A stretch of DNA of 64,000 nucleotides from Paraflavitalea soli. Its GTDB lineage: Bacteria > Bacteroidota > Bacteroidia > Chitinophagales > Chitinophagaceae. The notes under the pieces are model-generated. The model saw only the letters and a list, made by a program, of their open reading frames with translations, made no database searches and was not told the DNA's origin. The stretch lies in NCBI RefSeq assembly GCF_003555545.1, contig NZ_CP032157.1, positions 2,360,546 through 2,424,545 of the forward strand. The letters run 5' to 3'. Below, in pieces: positions 7,576-15,846 of the stretch (positions are counted from its first letter, which is position 1; the number at the start of each line of letters is the position of its first letter). The position numbers were made by a program, and so were the translations under genes.

Positions 7576-10476
7576 TTATCTTTTTAACACCCTGTATTTT
7601 TCCCGGATCACCTTGCCATCTCCTACCTCAATTACGTAAGTTCCTGCAGGCAAGGGCGCTATATTCAATGATATCCTGTTATTGCCTATTACAAGCTGTC
7701 TTTTGTCGCTGTATAAATATTTCCCAAACATATCAATAACATTGACCGTTACCGACGTCAGAACGGGTGTATGTAATTCAATTTGTACTATTCCATCGGT
7801 TGGATTGGGATACAGCTTCCCGGTATAGGGTTTACTTTCCGCTATTTTGCTCAAAGGAGGCAACAGGGCCATTCTTGCTCCAATGCAACCATTGGTTACG
7901 ATTGCCTGGTTACTGCCAACATAATTGCCATAAAAGATAGGACTGGAATATATGGTACCTATTCCGGCGGCGGCTGATGCCGGATTGGCATCGTTATTTA
8001 ACGGCCAGTACAAGGCCAGGTGGTTGAAATTGAAATGGCAACTGTCCAGTAATTTATCCTTCCAATAATTGATCGTACCTACTGCAACCACCGTATCCCA
8101 CACCCGTACTTCGTCGATTACTGTAAGCCGGGACGCACTTGGCTCGCCACCAAATATGCAGGAGGGCGTAGAGCCAGAGGTGATTGCCGGAATACTACCG
8201 GTAAAATAGAGAGGTTGCTTGATACCATTGATGTATATTTTCAATCGGTTGGAATCGCCTGTCTGTGCCCCATCAAATACGGCGGCCACATGGTACCAGC
8301 TATCGTGGCTGACCACATTGGAGCCGGTATAGCCCTTAACATCCGAACCATTAGCCACTGTGAAATGAACCGACTTAGTAGATTTGTCCACATGCAGCTT
8401 GATCCTGTCGGTAGACGTAATTTGGTTCCGAAAGATAGTAGCTTCCGCATTTGACCAGTCGGTGATTGTAGAATCATATTTGAACTGCGCCTCTATCGTA
8501 AAGGCCGCTGCGTTCTTAAATTCGACCACATTTCCTGCAATTATCCTGGCACCTGTGGACGTAAAGGTTACTGCCTTGCCTGAATAGACAGGGCAGGGAA
8601 TGGTATCGAAAATCAACGTACTGCTAACATAATTGCCATAAAAGATAGGACTGGAATATATGGTACCTATTCCGGCGGCGGCTGATGCCGGATTGGCATC
8701 GTTATTTAACGGCCAGTACAAGGCCAGGTGGTTGAAATTGAAATGGCAACTGTCTAATAATTTACCCTTCCAGGAATTGATCGTACCCACTGCAACCACC
8801 GTATCCCACACCCGTACTTCGTCGATCATTGTAAGCCGGGACGCACTTGGCTCACCACCAAATATGCAGGAGGGCGTAGAGCCAGAGGTGATTGCCGGAA
8901 TACTACCGGTAAAATAGAGAGGTTGCTTGATACCATTGATGTATATTTTCAATCGGTTGGAATCGCCTGTCTGTGCCCCATCAAATACGGCGGCCACATG
9001 GTACCAGCTATCGTGGCTGACCACATTGGAGCCGGTATAGCCCTTAACATCCGAACCATTAGCCACTGTGAAATGAACCGACTTAGTAGATTTGTCCACA
9101 TGCAGCTTGATCCTGTCGGTAGACGTAATTTGGTTCCGAAAGATAGTAGCTTCCGCATTTGACCAGTCGGTGATTGTAGAATCATATTTGAACTGCGCCT
9201 CTATCGTAAAGGCCGCTGCGTTCTTAAATTCGACCACATTTCCTGCAATTATCCTGGCACCTGTGGACGTAAAGGTTACTGCCTTGCCATAACCAACAGC
9301 CGTATCGATAACCGTAATTGTCAGGGTATCCCGGGCGATTGCTGCCCGGTGGTCCACCACATTTAATTGATACTTATACACGCCAACCGTGGTAAGTCCG
9401 GAAACTGTGGTGGAACTGGCAGACCCGAAAGGGTTAGCGATCGTGCCTCCTGACGGCCCACTGATTTTCCTCCAAACATATCTTACAATTGTTCCATCTG
9501 CATCCGTAGAAGCGCTGCCATTCAGATGAGCGAAACCGGATGATGAAGCGATCGTGGTGTCGTTACCTGCCCTGGCCACCGGAAGAACATTTGGAAGCGA
9601 ATCGTTATTCTGGCCAAGAAACCATTCGTAGATGTTTACGATGCCATCATAACCGTATGGATAGACATCGATGTCATACACCCGTCCCCAAATGGTATGT
9701 CCCCCGGTTGGCCAAATTGTCAGTAATGCTTTTACCTGTGGATTAAGCGCATTGACCCCGTTGATGGAATTTTCAGTAACAGTGTAGCTGCCACTAGGCG
9801 TAGGATCATCTGCCGCATGGAATCCCCACAAAGGCAGTTTTCCGTTTGCAACATAACTATGACCATTTGAATTGAGACCAGTCAGCCAGGCACAGATTGG
9901 AGCCGCTGCGGCTAGTTTTTTAACATTAGCAAGGGAACTGTTTAAATAATTAAAAGTACCCCCACCACCGTAACTGAGACCTGTTAAATAAATTCTATTG
10001 GTGTCCACACTCAAGGAATCTGCAGCATAATTCAATATTGCTTGAACATATTCCAAAGGCCATACGTTAATTAAACTGCCCGCATTAGGCGCAGTACGTT
10101 TCGTTAAACGCGACATAGGTGATAAAACAATGAATGTATCTACCTGCCCATTCCAGGTAAATGCCATTTTGGAACCGTTATTTACAAGACGGGAAGGTCC
10201 GAAATTCCGCAACCTCCAAACTGAATCTCCAGAATAAACAAGGCCTGTATCATTACTTCTTTCACCTCCACCATGAAGGAATACGATCAAAGGGTATTTC
10301 CTGGTATTACCCGGCACGCCGTGACCTGCCGGTTTGTATTCAAGGAACGGGACTGCATCTCCATTACTCGCCGTAATGCGTTTAGCAACATTTTGTGCCT
10401 GCAGCTTAGCGGGCAAACTTAAAAGAAGAATAAATAAGGTCAGGCATAAGCTGGCTGGTTTGGTAGGTCTTATCAT
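7576..10476 (-). CDS. T9SS type A secreted esterase/peptidase-like alpha/beta hydrolase with PKD-like and two LamG domains
   Basis: 966 aa with a signal peptide (MIRPTKPASLCLTLFILLLSLPAKLQAQ). Residues about 35-300 are an alpha/beta hydrolase of the phospholipase/PHB-depolymerase/CE1-like kind: VFLHGGGE oxyanion region, nucleophile elbow GLSYGG (Ser168), Asp in HAADDPT and His in GGHTIWGR. About 305-390 is a PKD-like domain (GNDTTIASSSGFAHLNGSAS). Residues about 397-619 and 633-855 are two concanavalin-like LamG domains differing at only about three residues. The C-terminal ~80 residues (LYPNPTDGIVQIEL to REKYRVLKR) form a T9SS type A sorting domain. The substrate is not evident; LamG domains suggest binding to carbohydrate. 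Confidence 0.8.
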   Translation of the reverse strand: MIRPTKPASLCLTLFILLLSLPAKLQAQNVAKRITASNGDAVPFLEYKPAGHGVPGNTRKYPLIVFLHGGGERSNDTGLVYSGDSVWRLRNFGPSRLVNNGSKMAFTWNGQVDTFIVLSPMSRLTKRTAPNAGSLINVWPLEYVQAILNYAADSLSVDTNRIYLTGLSYGGGGTFNYLNSSLANVKKLAAAAPICAWLTGLNSNGHSYVANGKLPLWGFHAADDPTPSGSYTVTENSINGVNALNPQVKALLTIWPTGGHTIWGRVYDIDVYPYGYDGIVNIYEWFLGQNNDSLPNVLPVARAGNDTTIASSSGFAHLNGSASTDADGTIVRYVWRKISGPSGGTIANPFGSASSTTVSGLTTVGVYKYQLNVVDHRAAIARDTLTITVIDTAVGYGKAVTFTSTGARIIAGNVVEFKNAAAFTIEAQFKYDSTITDWSNAEATIFRNQITSTDRIKLHVDKSTKSVHFTVANGSDVKGYTGSNVVSHDSWYHVAAVFDGAQTGDSNRLKIYINGIKQPLYFTGSIPAITSGSTPSCIFGGEPSASRLTMIDEVRVWDTVVAVGTINSWKGKLLDSCHFNFNHLALYWPLNNDANPASAAAGIGTIYSSPIFYGNYVSSTLIFDTIPCPVYSGKAVTFTSTGARIIAGNVVEFKNAAAFTIEAQFKYDSTITDWSNAEATIFRNQITSTDRIKLHVDKSTKSVHFTVANGSDVKGYTGSNVVSHDSWYHVAAVFDGAQTGDSNRLKIYINGIKQPLYFTGSIPAITSGSTPSCIFGGEPSASRLTVIDEVRVWDTVVAVGTINYWKDKLLDSCHFNFNHLALYWPLNNDANPASAAAGIGTIYSSPIFYGNYVGSNQAIVTNGCIGARMALLPPLSKIAESKPYTGKLYPNPTDGIVQIELHTPVLTSVTVNVIDMFGKYLYSDKRQLVIGNNRISLNIAPLPAGTYVIEVGDGKVIREKYRVLKR
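7913..8580 (-). repeat. LamG tandem duplication, copy 2 (C-terminal LamG)
   Basis: Nearly identical to 8621-9288, with a fixed offset of 708 bp. The few differences all lie below about 8142 (for example TTTATCC versus TTTACCC, and GATTACTG versus GATCATTG); the rest looks identical. Confidence 0.95.
8621..9288 (-). repeat. LamG tandem duplication, copy 1 (N-terminal LamG)
   Basis: Partner of 7913-8580. The two copies are separated by a 40-bp unique linker that encodes the junction between the LamG domains. Confidence 0.95.
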
Positions 10477-10845
10477 AAATTATTTTTTTTGCGCTGAAGA
10501 ATGACCCCAAAAAGAAGGTTGGAATAGGAAGATTTAGTGGGTGTTTATTAATTGGACTTAACCCGGCCAACTTGCTTTAAGCATAGTAGGTTTTACGCCG
10601 GTTTTGTTCACAGTAAATCTATGTCAACAGAGTGATGAATTCGGGCCGTTGAATGTTGAGATATCCCCACCAGTAAAAATACATGGGCGAAGCTTTTATG
10701 GTATTAAGAAGGAGTATTGTCACCTCCACTGCGCTAAAACCGGCCATCCCATCCATTAAGTCAAACGCCCCATCCGTTAACCCTCCCTGTCAGGGCCTGC
10801 TGTTGCGTGGTAGTTTTGGTTCCACAAATCAAAAAGCCACTAACA
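10477..10845. other. Intergenic region between divergent genes
   Basis: 369 bp between the divergent esterase and serine-hydrolase genes. It must hold two promoters, but I see no clear TAnnTTTG box or operator. A short reading frame on the plus strand (10683-10913) overlaps the downstream gene and looks non-coding. Confidence 0.5.
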
Positions 10846-12036
10846 ATGAAAACAAAAGCGCATTACCTCGTATTGGCCACTACCATGCTGGCCCTTGCCC
10901 TGACAGGGTGTAAAAAGAAAACGATCGATGACCTCCAATCCAACGATAAGGTGTTCAGCCCCGCGAAATTCAAAGAGAACATCATTACTGCCTTGGGCAA
11001 CAGGAACATTGGTTACACCTTCATGATCAACCACAAGGGCCAATGGGCCGACTCTGCCGCACGCGGCTTTGCCCGCATGAGCCAGGACGGCGCCATCCCC
11101 CACAGTGTGTACAAAGAAATGAATATCGCCAGCGTCACCAAATGGCTCACCGCCGTAGGCGCCATCAAATTGCTGGACTACAAACAGATCAAACTGGAAG
11201 ATTCCATTTACAAATGGCTGCCCAAATCCTGGACACTGGGCAACAAGGTAAAGACGATCACCTTTCACCAGCTGCTCACCCATAAAAGCGGACTCACGAC
11301 CGACGATATACGTTATGGTACGGACTTCAACTCCCTCAAAACCTGCATTGCCGCCGGGGTGGTCAACGAAGCCAAGGGATACAATTACAGCAACGTGAAC
11401 TTTGCCCTGTTCCGCATTATGTTTTCCTATATCAATGACAAAACAGGCGCCCTCAATACAGAATCCTTCAGCCTGAGCAATAAAGACACCGCCAGCTTTG
11501 CCGACTACCTGGCCGTGCGTTATACCCAGCTCATGCAAAATGCCGTATTCACACCAGCCGAGGCCGGTATGGTCTTTTGTACGCCCGAAGACAGGTCTAC
11601 CGTTACCCTGATGTACAATGAAACCACGGCTTCAACGGCCGGCAAAACACTGGGCGACTGGAAACTGGTGGCCGGTGGTGGTGGCTATTATATGTCTGCC
11701 TTCCAGGTAGCCAAAGTAATGGCCTATGTTTTCCACTCCGAAAAGATACTCACCAAGGCCCAGCAGCAGCTATTGCTCGACAACAGGTATGGGTTGGATA
11801 ATGAGGATGGCCCCAATACTTCCAAAGGACAATCATACGGCAAAGACGGCGCCCTGATGAACGATGTAAATGGTAATGACAAAGCCGATAACCCCGATCC
11901 GGGATTACAGACCCTGATCATGAAATTCCCCGGCGATGTAGAATTGGTTTTCTTTACCAACGCCCTGAACAACGGGTTTACCTTCTACACCACCATCATG
12001 AAAAATGCATACGAAGATTCCTGGGTTAAACCATAA
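10846..12036 (+). CDS. Beta-lactamase-fold serine hydrolase lipoprotein
   Basis: 396 aa from ATG 10846, chosen because a lipoprotein signal follows at once (MKTKAHYLVLATTMLALALTGCKKK, lipobox LTGC); an upstream in-frame GTG at 10807 would bury it. The class C beta-lactamase/DD-peptidase fold is shown by SVTK (Ser96-x-x-Lys99) and the YSN triad (Tyr181-Ser-Asn) with the expected spacing. The third motif is probably in the region around SKGQSYGKDGALMND. Such proteins are periplasmic or surface esterases/peptidases rather than true resistance enzymes; the substrate is unknown. It stands alone and is followed by a terminator. Confidence 0.82.
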   Translation: MKTKAHYLVLATTMLALALTGCKKKTIDDLQSNDKVFSPAKFKENIITALGNRNIGYTFMINHKGQWADSAARGFARMSQDGAIPHSVYKEMNIASVTKWLTAVGAIKLLDYKQIKLEDSIYKWLPKSWTLGNKVKTITFHQLLTHKSGLTTDDIRYGTDFNSLKTCIAAGVVNEAKGYNYSNVNFALFRIMFSYINDKTGALNTESFSLSNKDTASFADYLAVRYTQLMQNAVFTPAEAGMVFCTPEDRSTVTLMYNETTASTAGKTLGDWKLVAGGGGYYMSAFQVAKVMAYVFHSEKILTKAQQQLLLDNRYGLDNEDGPNTSKGQSYGKDGALMNDVNGNDKADNPDPGLQTLIMKFPGDVELVFFTNALNNGFTFYTTIMKNAYEDSWVKP

Positions 12037-12066
12037 GGTTCATTCCTGCATAGCTATACAAAGCAA

Positions 12067-12097
12067 AAAAGGTCCGCCTAAACAGGCGGACCTTTAT
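12067..12097. terminator. Rho-independent terminator after the serine hydrolase gene
   Basis: Perfect 8-bp arms GGTCCGCC (12071-12078) and GGCGGACC (12085-12092) with loop TAAACA, flanked by AAAAAA on the left and TTTAT on the right, 30 bp after the stop codon. It probably works in both directions. Confidence 0.85.
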
Positions 12098-12496
12098 AAC
12101 ACCCTCCAGTGTCACATGAAAAACAACCAATGCCTTGGCAGACAATTATTTATCCCACCACATGCGGATCGACAATTCATCGGGTCCCTGCGATGACCGC
12201 TTACCCGGCCCCGCAAGGCTGCTTCCGCCATCGTAAAACACAGTTGCGCATAGGTAGTTATTTGCAAAGGTGCGTTCTGAGCATAAGCGGTGCTGTTAAT
12301 TCATTGGTACACGGGTTTTGGCAAGTTCGTCAATGGAAGGCAGCCGTTGGCGCGTAGCTTCTCAATGAGCGACCTGGGCATTACCGGGTAGCTTCCATCG
12401 ATCCTCCCAATCCCACAAATCCAATACGTCAGAGCCTGCCCCGCTTATTGCGGGAGTTCAGACAATCCGCGAAATCCCACAATCCATTAATCAGCA

Positions 12497-12530
12497 ATAA
12501 AAAAGACCCCGCTCTCACGAACGGGGCCAT
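12497..12530 (-). terminator. Orphan minus-strand terminator
   Basis: Read on the minus strand, GGCCCCG, a 10-nt loop and CGGGGTC form a stem followed by TTTTTTATT. No intact minus-strand gene ends just upstream of it, which suggests a lost gene. Confidence 0.55.
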
Positions 12531-12584
12531 TCATATGATGCTTTTAAATGTTTAAAAAATAACTACATCACCGAGGCCCTCACA

Positions 12585-13000
12585 GCGAATCACTAAAAGC
12601 TAACAGCTAGCAGTTATCCCTAACTCCTGACTGCCAATAGCCGGATCTTTACAATAAACTTTTGGTAGCTGCATGTCTCAGCCAAAACCTGCCTTTCATT
12701 CCCCGCTGCCTGCGGACCACTGTCCAGTGCCTGGTGGCTGGCCCACCGAAGCCTTTTATTGATCACAACGGCAAAATAAAAACCAGTGGCAATAGCCCTC
12801 AGCCAATAGCTACCTGCAAAAGCAGGTAACGACAGCTAATGCCAAATAGTCAATCGCTAAAACCCAACCGCTAATAGCTACCTGACTGCAAGGTCAATGG
12901 CTAATAGTTGATACCAAATCTCAGCTGATAACCGCTAAAAGCTAAATCCTGATACCTAAAGGCTAAAACCTAACTCCTAACAGCTAACTCCGCTCTCCTC
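12585..13000. repeat. Block of degenerate GCTAA/TAGC intergenic repeats
   Basis: The stretch is built of variants of AGCTAACAGCTA, GCTAATAGCTA, GCTAAAAGCTAA and CTAACTCCTAAC, with no open frame. Such 'gctaa' tracts are probably a multicopy intergenic family; the copy number in this genome cannot be seen here. Confidence 0.6.
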
Positions 13001-13134
13001 AGTTCGTGTTGCACAACACTATCAATACATCAACCGTGCTTAGGGGCCCCGTCCACACAGTCGATCAGCTCAGCACAAACATACAACACCCACATACCCC
13101 TTTCCAATACCCCATTGTATATTTTGTATATAAT

Positions 13135-13169
13135 GTAAAAAATCGACGCACATTACGTCGATTTTTTAC
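13135..13169. terminator. Perfect 14-bp hairpin with A/T flanks (terminator-like)
   Basis: Arms GTAAAAAATCGACG (13135-13148) and CGTCGATTTTTTAC (13156-13169) are exact reverse complements around CACATTA. The A-run and T-run inside the arms make it symmetrical, so it could stop transcription from either side. Confidence 0.6.
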
Positions 13170-13521
13170 AAAAATTACAAAATTGACAATTTATACAATG
13201 TCACATTTGGAAATGGCCTGGCCGTTATAGTAAGTTTGTGAAGTATTGATACCGAAAGAGGAATCAGAAAAAAGGAGAACGGGATAAGGAGAACCAAAGA
13301 AAACAACAGAAAGGAAATTATAAAGCACGGAGTAACTCGAAACACCATTCTAAATCCGTACTCCTTCAGTATGGCTTCTCCATAGCTTCAACATACCTTC
13401 AGTATGGATAGAGTATGCTAATAGCATCAAACGCAAAAACAGCCACTTTTCGCAAAGACTGAGAGGGCAGCTGGCGCCCCCCACCCAACGAAGCAGTGGA
13501 TGTAGATACGTTTCACCCTTT

Positions 13522-13635
13522 TTTGTCATCTCGAACGTAGCGCAGCCTCCTTTGTCATCTCGAACGAAGGCCCTCACCCTCCTTTGTCATCTCGAACGGA
13601 GCGCAGCGGAGTGAGAGATCCCGCAGAGCGGGACA
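13522..13635. repeat. Triple TTTGTCATCTCGAACG repeat element
   Basis: Exact 16-mers stand at 13522-13537, 13551-13566 and 13583-13598. The last continues into GGAGCGCAGCGGAGTGAGAG and a short hairpin (TCCCGC AGA GCGGGA). From memory this resembles a REP-like intergenic family seen in Bacteroidota genomes. Confidence 0.65.
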
Positions 13636-13716
13636 GGTTCTGCTATCGAAGCATCGCACCTCCCATATAAAATTAAACAAACGGACAATGGCCCATATAA
13701 AGAAGACAGGATAATA

Positions 13717-15801
13717 TCATTCACTCCATACCAGTACGCCGGCCGGTTTCAATACCTGTTCACCAACAAGTATCCTGGCTTGGGCAGGCAAGCTCATGGT
13801 ATAATTGTCCGAAGAATAATTCACGGCAATATAAAAGCCATCCCGCCAGTATACATATACACCCGGGGGATAATCTTCCGTGGCAGCACCAGCCCCAGTA
13901 TAGATAGCACGCAGAATATCCTTCTCCAGCTTCGCATCATCCGTATCCACACCAATATAAGTTACAGTCCCTTTACCAATCCGGTGTTGTACAACAGCAG
14001 CCTGGCCTTTATAAAACTGGTTGTCGTACCGGGCAAGCACTTCAGTATTGGGTGCAGGGATCAGCAGGTCCGCCCAGTTATTCCAGCTGTAATGGACCGA
14101 TCCGCTGAGGATATCCCCTTTAGCATAACTCGAAAGCATATCAGTGGCTTTTACCTGCGCCCCTATAAGGCCGGCAATAGGAGCCGCTATGCCCCCCTCC
14201 CAGAAATGCCCGTTGCGGTCTTTGGTAGCAGTGCGGCAGGTAATGATCAAATGACCGCCGTTCAGCACATAATCTTCCCATTTTTTAACCAACCCTGAAT
14301 CAGCCATTTCATAAGCAGGAACAATCAGGAACTTGTACCTGGAAAGATCCGCCGATTCATCAATCACAGCGGTGGGTGCTCCCAGGGCCTTTGTCATTTC
14401 CAGGAACTTAACAGGATAGTTCCAGGCATTCCATTGCCAGGTTTGTTTTTGCCTGTCAATCGTCCAGTAATTTTCCAGGTTCCAAAGAATGGCCGTAGAC
14501 CTCGCACTAAGTTTTTCCGGCATGACAGCACCTGGTTTAAACTCCTGGCGAAGCCCTTTTATTTCTTTCATAAACTGCCTGTAATCCTCCCCTCCCGGGG
14601 AAGCAGTTACCCCGTCCGTAAGCATAATGCCGGCATGATATTGCTCTGAACTGTACAAAAGCTGGCGGAACCGGTAAGAACAGGCCAGTTTGCCGCCGGC
14701 AGCAAAACTGTGATACAGCCACATACGGACCGTGCCCGGCTGCAGCAGCGGGTTGTAACTTCCCCAGTTAACCGGCCCTGGCTGAATTTCCATAACCCCC
14801 GATACACCACCCACCGATTTGTAAAACTCCGAGGCAAAAAGGATCGCTTTGCTGTCTCCCAGCCTGAACCCAAGATTGCCTATATTATCACTGCCACCGT
14901 TGGGATAGGCTGTATAAGTTGCAAAGTCAAGTTGCCTGGTTCGTCTGGCGTCTGCACCAGTACAAATGGCAGTGTAGTTGGTGGTGATGTATTGGACTTT
15001 AGAAATATAACGCCGCAATATACCCGCCTGAAAGTCCAGGAATTCGGCCTGGCTGTCCGCCAGATACCTTTTGAAGTCCAGTAAAGCGTGCGGATTGTTG
15101 CCCCACCACCCTACCAGCTCCGTATTAGGAATGACCACTTCATCGAAACTATTGAACCACTCACTCCAGAAAGCTGCTCCCCAGGCTATATTCAAAGCCT
15201 GAACAGTCTTGTACCTTTTTTTCAACCACTCCCTGAATGCTCCCTGCGAAGAAGGGCTGTAATCAGGAATAGCCGGAGGCTCATTATCAAGCTGCCAACC
15301 TGTTACATGCTCGTTCTTTCCATAGCGCTTCGCCAGTTCAGTCACGATCTTTTTTACAAATAAACGGTAGGCCGGGTTTGTGATGGACCCCAACCCGCGG
15401 GTACCATTTTCCCCACGGATATAGTGACCGTCCATTCTAAATGTTTCTGGGTACTTGAGGCGCATCCAGGTCGGTGTGGTGGCCGAAGGTGTACACATCA
15501 CTACCTTCAATTTATTTTTACTGCAAAGATCCACTACTTTGTCCAGCCAGGCGAGATCATACACCCCTTCTTTGGGTTCCATCTTAAACCAGGCAAACTC
15601 CGCCAGATGCACAAATTCAAAACCCATTTCAGCAATTCTCCTGATATCACGTTCCCACTGATTTTCATTCCAGTGCTCAGGATAGTAATAAATACCAGTA
15701 GTAATAAGTTGCTGGTCAGGAAAAAAACCGCCGGATGTTTGTGATCTTGCCGGGAATACAGCCGTCCCCAGGATTATAAAACATACCGAAATACGCTTCA
15801 T
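13717..15801 (-). CDS. GH42 beta-galactosidase, secreted
   Basis: I favour ATG 15801 (694 aa) because it gives a normal signal peptide (MKRISVCFIILGTAVFPARS). An in-frame ATG at 15846 abuts the stop of the upstream gene and is possible. The (beta/alpha)8 start TTGIYYYPEHWNENQWERDI and the acid/base motif GWQLDNEP (Glu174) are GH42 hallmarks; the nucleophile is Glu338 in VMEIQPGPVNW, followed by PGTVRMWLYHSFAAGG and YRFRQ. The trimerisation-like and beta-sandwich domains follow. GH42 enzymes release terminal beta-galactose. As the last gene of operon A it could remove the galactosyl side residue of xyloglucan oligosaccharides, a job done in other known loci by GH2 or GH35 (inference). Confidence 0.88.
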   Translation of the reverse strand: MKRISVCFIILGTAVFPARSQTSGGFFPDQQLITTGIYYYPEHWNENQWERDIRRIAEMGFEFVHLAEFAWFKMEPKEGVYDLAWLDKVVDLCSKNKLKVVMCTPSATTPTWMRLKYPETFRMDGHYIRGENGTRGLGSITNPAYRLFVKKIVTELAKRYGKNEHVTGWQLDNEPPAIPDYSPSSQGAFREWLKKRYKTVQALNIAWGAAFWSEWFNSFDEVVIPNTELVGWWGNNPHALLDFKRYLADSQAEFLDFQAGILRRYISKVQYITTNYTAICTGADARRTRQLDFATYTAYPNGGSDNIGNLGFRLGDSKAILFASEFYKSVGGVSGVMEIQPGPVNWGSYNPLLQPGTVRMWLYHSFAAGGKLACSYRFRQLLYSSEQYHAGIMLTDGVTASPGGEDYRQFMKEIKGLRQEFKPGAVMPEKLSARSTAILWNLENYWTIDRQKQTWQWNAWNYPVKFLEMTKALGAPTAVIDESADLSRYKFLIVPAYEMADSGLVKKWEDYVLNGGHLIITCRTATKDRNGHFWEGGIAAPIAGLIGAQVKATDMLSSYAKGDILSGSVHYSWNNWADLLIPAPNTEVLARYDNQFYKGQAAVVQHRIGKGTVTYIGVDTDDAKLEKDILRAIYTGAGAATEDYPPGVYVYWRDGFYIAVNYSSDNYTMSLPAQARILVGEQVLKPAGVLVWSE

Positions 15802-15846
15802 TAAGTAGCACATACTTTCAACAGGTGTTTTAATAGCTGATAGCAT

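Larger units (their letters stand above)
12098..13716. other. Long non-coding, repeat-rich intergenic region
   Basis: About 1.6 kb without a convincing gene between the serine hydrolase and the end of the xyloglucan operon. It contains an orphan minus-strand terminator, a block of degenerate GCTAA-type repeats, a perfect 14-bp hairpin, a CCTTCAGTATGG direct repeat (13363-13374 and 13396-13407) and three copies of TTTGTCATCTCGAACG. Short reading frames here (for example 13006-13230 plus, 13350-13577 minus, and a 47-codon stretch 12304-12444 minus) show no recognisable protein features. Confidence 0.6.

Noticed and set aside
8215-9162. Paired plus-strand frames (79 aa each) opposite the LamG domains
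   Set aside because: They are antisense shadows, identical only because the underlying LamG DNA is duplicated.
12304-12444. 47-codon minus-strand open stretch resembling a protein C-terminus (ends NLPKPVYQ)
   Set aside because: No start codon with leader, no recognisable family, and it sits in repeat-rich DNA; a decayed fragment cannot be excluded but is not supported.
13006-13230. 74-codon plus-strand frame in the intergenic region
   Set aside because: It runs straight through the perfect hairpin at 13135-13169 and has low-complexity, non-protein-like composition.
12585-13635. Possible CRISPR array, because of repeated short motifs
   Set aside because: Repeats are degenerate or too few, spacing is irregular, and no cas gene is nearby.
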